27,615 nucleotides of DNA from an uncultured Clostridia bacterium (lineage in GTDB: Bacteria > Bacillota > Clostridia > TANB77 > CAG-508), in contig CARUQW010000009.1 of the NCBI GenBank assembly GCA_949077355.1, positions 8,843 to 36,457 of the forward strand. Reading direction: 5' to 3'. The translations under genes were made by a program, and so were the position numbers. The notes below the pieces were generated by a model. That model was not told the origin of the DNA, searched no databases, and saw only the letters and a list, made by a program, of their open reading frames with translations. Within the stretch, counting starts at the first letter, position 1; each line of letters starts with the position of its first letter. Shown piece after piece: positions 24,970 to 27,615 of the stretch.

Positions 24970-25149
24970 ACTGCTAATTAACCTATTTTCAATAAATTCT
25001 TCGGTATCCTCAAAAACAATAGAAATTCTAAAATCATTTTACGGGTCCTTTCTAAGACAAGTTTGAACTCTTACTATAAAATGATTCAAGAATTTCTAAT
25101 TATGTTTTCATCACATTCATCATTTATTTCAAATAGGTTAATTAGCAGT
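24970..25149. repeat. 180-bp nested imperfect palindrome (possible MITE)
   Basis: Outer arms 24970-24988 and 25131-25149 (19 nt, beginning ACTGCTAATTAACC) are perfectly complementary. Inner arms 25021-25041 and 25077-25097 match at 19 of 21 positions (AGAAATTCT..AATCATTTTA). The segments between are diverged and the central loop is 35 nt. The right outer arm contains the last four codons and the stop of galE. No transposase is encoded. The size and terminal inverted repeats fit a miniature inverted-repeat element, or alternatively a structured RNA. I could not define target-site duplications. This is the largest gap without a recognised gene in the window. Confidence 0.7.
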
Positions 25150-26148
25150 ACTTTTTTCTATATAATTCCAAGAGTCTTGGCACATGTCATCTAAGTTTTT
25201 GGTTGCTTCCCAACCCAATTCTTCTTTTGCTTTTTGTGGTTCTGCATAACAAGTTGCAATGTCTCCTGGTCTTCTTGGTGCAATTTTATAAGCTACTTTT
25301 TTTCCTGTTGCTTTTTCAAATGCTTTTACCATATCTAGAACACTGTAACCTGTTCCTGTTCCCAAATTGTAGATATATAATCCTTTTCCTTCTTTATCAA
25401 TTTTGTTTAATGCTTTTAAATGTCCTTTTGCTAAATCCACTACATGGATATAATCTCTTACTCCTGTTCCATCTGGGGTGTCATAATCGTTTCCAAATAT
25501 GGATAATTCTTTTAATTCTCCACTTGCTACACGAACAATATATGGCATTAGATTGTTCGGAATTCCTTGTGGTTCTTCTCCAATTAATCCACTTTCATGT
25601 GCACCTACTGGATTAAAATATCTTAAAATACAGATATCCCATTCGTTATCTGAAGCATAAATATCTTTTAATATTTGCTCAATAAATAATTTGCTTGTTC
25701 CATATGGATTCGTTGTTCCTCCTGTTTTACAGTCTTCTGTTAAAGGAATTCTTTCTGGTTCACCATAGACAGTTGCAGATGAACTAAAAATAAATTTTTT
25801 GCATCCATATTTTTTCATGGTATCTAATAAAATTAATGCTCCCGAAACATTGTTAGTATAGTATTCAATTGGTTTTTGTACCGATTCTCCTACTGCTTTG
25901 AATCCTGCAAAGTTAATAACTGCATCAATTTCGTTTTCTTCAAATACTTTTTCTAATTTTTCTTTATCCATATAATCCATTTCATAAAATTTAAATTCTT
26001 TTCCTGTTATTTTTTTGATGGATTCTAATACTTGTGGATTACTGTTTGAAAAATTATCTATGATGATAATTTCTTTTCCTTCTTCTAATAATTCAATTGC
26101 TGTGTGACTACCAATGTATCCTGCTCCTCCTGGTAATAAAATTGCCAT
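25138..26148 (-). CDS. galE: UDP-glucose 4-epimerase
   Basis: GalE interconverts UDP-glucose and UDP-galactose, and in some forms the N-acetyl derivatives, giving sugar donors for polysaccharide synthesis. The 336-residue SDR-fold protein has the NAD loop PGGAGYIGSH, where the usual Thr before the glycines is Pro here. It also has FAGFKAVGESVQKPIEYY, FSSSATVYG and the catalytic YGTSK, then YFNPVGAHESG and RRPGDIATCYA. It starts 2 nt after the cysS stop, with AAAGGTGG in the end of cysS, so the two are one transcript. The last four codons and the stop lie in the arm of a 180-bp palindrome, so its C-terminal STAN may have been supplied or altered by that element. Confidence 0.96.
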   Translation of the reverse strand: MAILLPGGAGYIGSHTAIELLEEGKEIIIIDNFSNSNPQVLESIKKITGKEFKFYEMDYMDKEKLEKVFEENEIDAVINFAGFKAVGESVQKPIEYYTNNVSGALILLDTMKKYGCKKFIFSSSATVYGEPERIPLTEDCKTGGTTNPYGTSKLFIEQILKDIYASDNEWDICILRYFNPVGAHESGLIGEEPQGIPNNLMPYIVRVASGELKELSIFGNDYDTPDGTGVRDYIHVVDLAKGHLKALNKIDKEGKGLYIYNLGTGTGYSVLDMVKAFEKATGKKVAYKIAPRRPGDIATCYAEPQKAKEELGWEATKNLDDMCQDSWNYIEKSTAN

Positions 26149-26150
26149 TT

Positions 26151-27557
26151 TTATTCCACCTTTCCTTTGTTCATTTTCTTTATTATGATACCTTCTTTCG
26201 TATCTTTTATCTCATATCCTTTACTTTGAATTAAATCTCTTAACTCATCTGATTTTGCCCAATTTTTATTTTCTCTTGCTTGTTTTCTTTCTTCTACTAA
26301 GTTTAAAATTTCTTGTGAAATTTCTTCTTGTTGTTTTTCGATTGGTTGATTGATTTTCAATCCTAAAACTGTATCAAATTTAGCTAATAATTCTGCTATT
26401 TTAGGTGATTTCTTTTCTTGTTTTACAGTATCCCAAACAACTCCCATCGCAAGAGGCATATTTAAATCATCATTAATTGCTTGGTGAAATCTTTTTTCTA
26501 ATTCTTCCATTGTGCTATCTTCTATTTCGTCTTTTCCTGTTAAATGTAACTGATATCCATTTTTCAATCTTTCTAAAGATTTAGCAGCTGCATCCATTCC
26601 TTCCCAAGTAAAGTTCAATTTATTTCTGTAATGGCAAGAATAACTAAATAGACGATATACTAATGGACTATATCCTCTTTCTAGTATATCTTTGATAAGA
26701 TATACATTTCCTAAACTTTTTGACATTTTTCCATTGTCTATTAGTAGGTATTCTCCATGAACCCAATAATTTGCTGGGACTTTTCCACAAATACCTTTAC
26801 TTTGTGCTATTTCGTTTTCGTGATGTGTTGGTATTAAATCAATTCCACCTGTGTGTATGTCAAATTGTTCTCCTAAGTATTTTCTTCCCATTGCTGAACA
26901 TTCTATGTGCCAACCTGGGTAACTTGGTCCCCATGGGCTATCCCATTTCATTAGATGGTTTTCTGGTGCTTTTATCCATAATGCAAAATCATATGGGTTT
27001 CTTTTTTCTGGGTCAACTTCTACTCTTGCTCCTGCTTTTTGTTCTTCTATATTTAAGTTTGATAATACTGGATATTTGTCTAATTTTGATATATCAAAAT
27101 ATATTGCTGTTGATGTTTCATATGCGAAATCCTTTTTTACTAATTCTTTAACAAATTCTAGCATTTCTTTGATATGGTCTGTTGCTTTACATACTATTTC
27201 TGGAGTTTCTATATTTAACATTGCTAAATCTTTAAAAAATAACTTTGTATAATGTTCTGCTATTTCATATGGTGATTTATGTTCTTCTCTTGCAGATTTT
27301 AGCATTTTATCTTCACCTTCATCAGCATCTGAAACTAAATGACCAACATCTGTTATATTCATTGCATGTTTTATTTTATATCCATTGTAACGTAACACTC
27401 TTCTTAAAACATCTTGAAATATATTTGTTCTCATATTTCCAATTGTTGCGTCTTTATATACTGTTGGCCCACAAGAATACATTCTTATCTCTTTATTATC
27501 TAGTGGTATAAATTTGTCTTTGTTTCTTGTTAATGTGTTATATAAGTATATATCCAT
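26151..27557 (-). CDS. cysS: Cysteinyl-tRNA synthetase
   Basis: This class I synthetase (468 residues) charges tRNA-Cys. RMYSCGPTVYKDATIGNMRT contains Cys29, the first zinc ligand. The other ligands are visible in GWHIECSAMGRK and THHENEIAQSKG, and KMSKSLGN is canonical. The HIGH-type motif, normally HIGN in this enzyme, reads TIGN (Thr38). The C-terminal KNWAKSDELRDLIQSKGYEI is typical. AAAAGGAG lies 6-7 nt before the ATG. Only 58 nt upstream are visible. They contain a 29-bp hairpin and no recognisable T-box antiterminator sequence. It is followed after 2 nt by galE. Confidence 0.96.
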   Translation of the reverse strand: MDIYLYNTLTRNKDKFIPLDNKEIRMYSCGPTVYKDATIGNMRTNIFQDVLRRVLRYNGYKIKHAMNITDVGHLVSDADEGEDKMLKSAREEHKSPYEIAEHYTKLFFKDLAMLNIETPEIVCKATDHIKEMLEFVKELVKKDFAYETSTAIYFDISKLDKYPVLSNLNIEEQKAGARVEVDPEKRNPYDFALWIKAPENHLMKWDSPWGPSYPGWHIECSAMGRKYLGEQFDIHTGGIDLIPTHHENEIAQSKGICGKVPANYWVHGEYLLIDNGKMSKSLGNVYLIKDILERGYSPLVYRLFSYSCHYRNKLNFTWEGMDAAAKSLERLKNGYQLHLTGKDEIEDSTMEELEKRFHQAINDDLNMPLAMGVVWDTVKQEKKSPKIAELLAKFDTVLGLKINQPIEKQQEEISQEILNLVEERKQARENKNWAKSDELRDLIQSKGYEIKDTKEGIIIKKMNKGKVE

Positions 27558-27581
27558 ATCTACTCCTTTTCTTGTTCGAAA

Positions 27582-27610
27582 TTGCCAAAAGGGACGGTCC
27601 TTTTTGGCAA
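27582..27610. repeat. 29-bp GGGACG-core palindrome upstream of cysS
   Basis: Arms TTGCCAA and TTGGCAA enclose a core reading AGGGACGGTCCTT on the plus strand. It matches the element at 64-92 at 28 of 29 positions but in the opposite orientation. It may end an upstream gene beyond the window, or lie in the cysS leader. It lies about 12 nt upstream of the cysS ribosome site. Confidence 0.75.
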
Positions 27611-27615
27611 TTTTC

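Noticed and set aside
24978..25037. 19-codon minus-strand open frame (MILEFLLFLRIPKNLLKIG) inside the 180-bp palindrome, with AAAGGA before its ATG
   Set aside because: It is hydrophobic and could be a tiny peptide, but it falls entirely within the repeat arms and has no other support, so chance is the better explanation.
25138..26148. Pro in place of Thr in the GalE NAD-binding loop as a loss-of-function change
   Set aside because: That position varies in the family as I recall it, and the glycines and the Ser-Tyr-Lys residues are intact, so I treat it as a minor note.
27558..27615. T-box leader upstream of cysS
   Set aside because: Only 58 nt are visible. The hairpin there lacks the conserved antiterminator sequence and a proper U-run, and matches the repeat family at 64-92 instead.

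Overview
This window is AT-rich, visibly around 30% GC, and every gene I can support lies on the minus strand, so transcription runs from high to low coordinates. The A-rich Shine-Dalgarno sites, the sporulation gene spoIIP and the Firmicutes-type capsule control genes (CpsB/C/D, LytR-CpsA-Psr) point to an endospore-forming low-GC Gram-positive, most likely a clostridium. I cannot name the species. There are no RNA genes, no complete insertion sequence and no CRISPR array. The largest gap without a recognised gene is about 277 bases (24861-25137), and it holds a large palindrome.

Layout in transcription order. (1) 27557-25138: cysS and galE, 2 nt apart. (2) 24970-25149: a 180-bp nested palindrome that contains the end of galE. 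(3) 24860-22334: a MntA/HepT toxin-antitoxin pair with its own strong promoter, then argS and a terminator. (4) 22128-20134: a coiled-coil repeat protein, a VanZ-family membrane protein and an LCP-family ligase, closed by a terminator. (5) 19981-7217: a 12-gene polysaccharide operon behind a clear promoter. It runs pglF-pglE-pglC-pglD (UDP-di-N-acetylbacillosamine synthesis and the initiating phosphoglycosyl transferase), an EpsD-like glycosyltransferase, a hexapeptide acetyltransferase, a second GT4 enzyme, an EpsG-type polymerase, a GT2 enzyme, a polysaccharide pyruvyl transferase, a Wzx flippase and an FrhB-like iron-sulfur protein. (6) 7142-3249: chain-length protein, tyrosine kinase, PHP phosphatase and glmM, with their own promoter. 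(7) 3138-100: a small membrane protein, spoIIP and pgi.

How the genes fit together (inference from families). Pgi, GlmM and GalE supply hexose phosphate, GlcN-1-P and UDP-sugars. PglF, PglE and PglD convert UDP-GlcNAc to UDP-diNAcBac. PglC loads it onto undecaprenyl phosphate and the glycosyltransferases extend it. Acetyl and pyruvyl groups decorate the repeat unit, Wzx flips it, the EpsG-type protein polymerises it, the Wzz/kinase/phosphatase module sets chain length, and the LCP enzyme probably attaches the product to the wall. pglD carries a single-base frameshift as sequenced.

The most notable non-coding signals are three 29-bp hairpins that share a GGGACG core but have different, compensating arms (two of them lie near the window ends), the 180-bp palindrome after galE, and five in-frame 51-bp tandem repeats in the coiled-coil gene.
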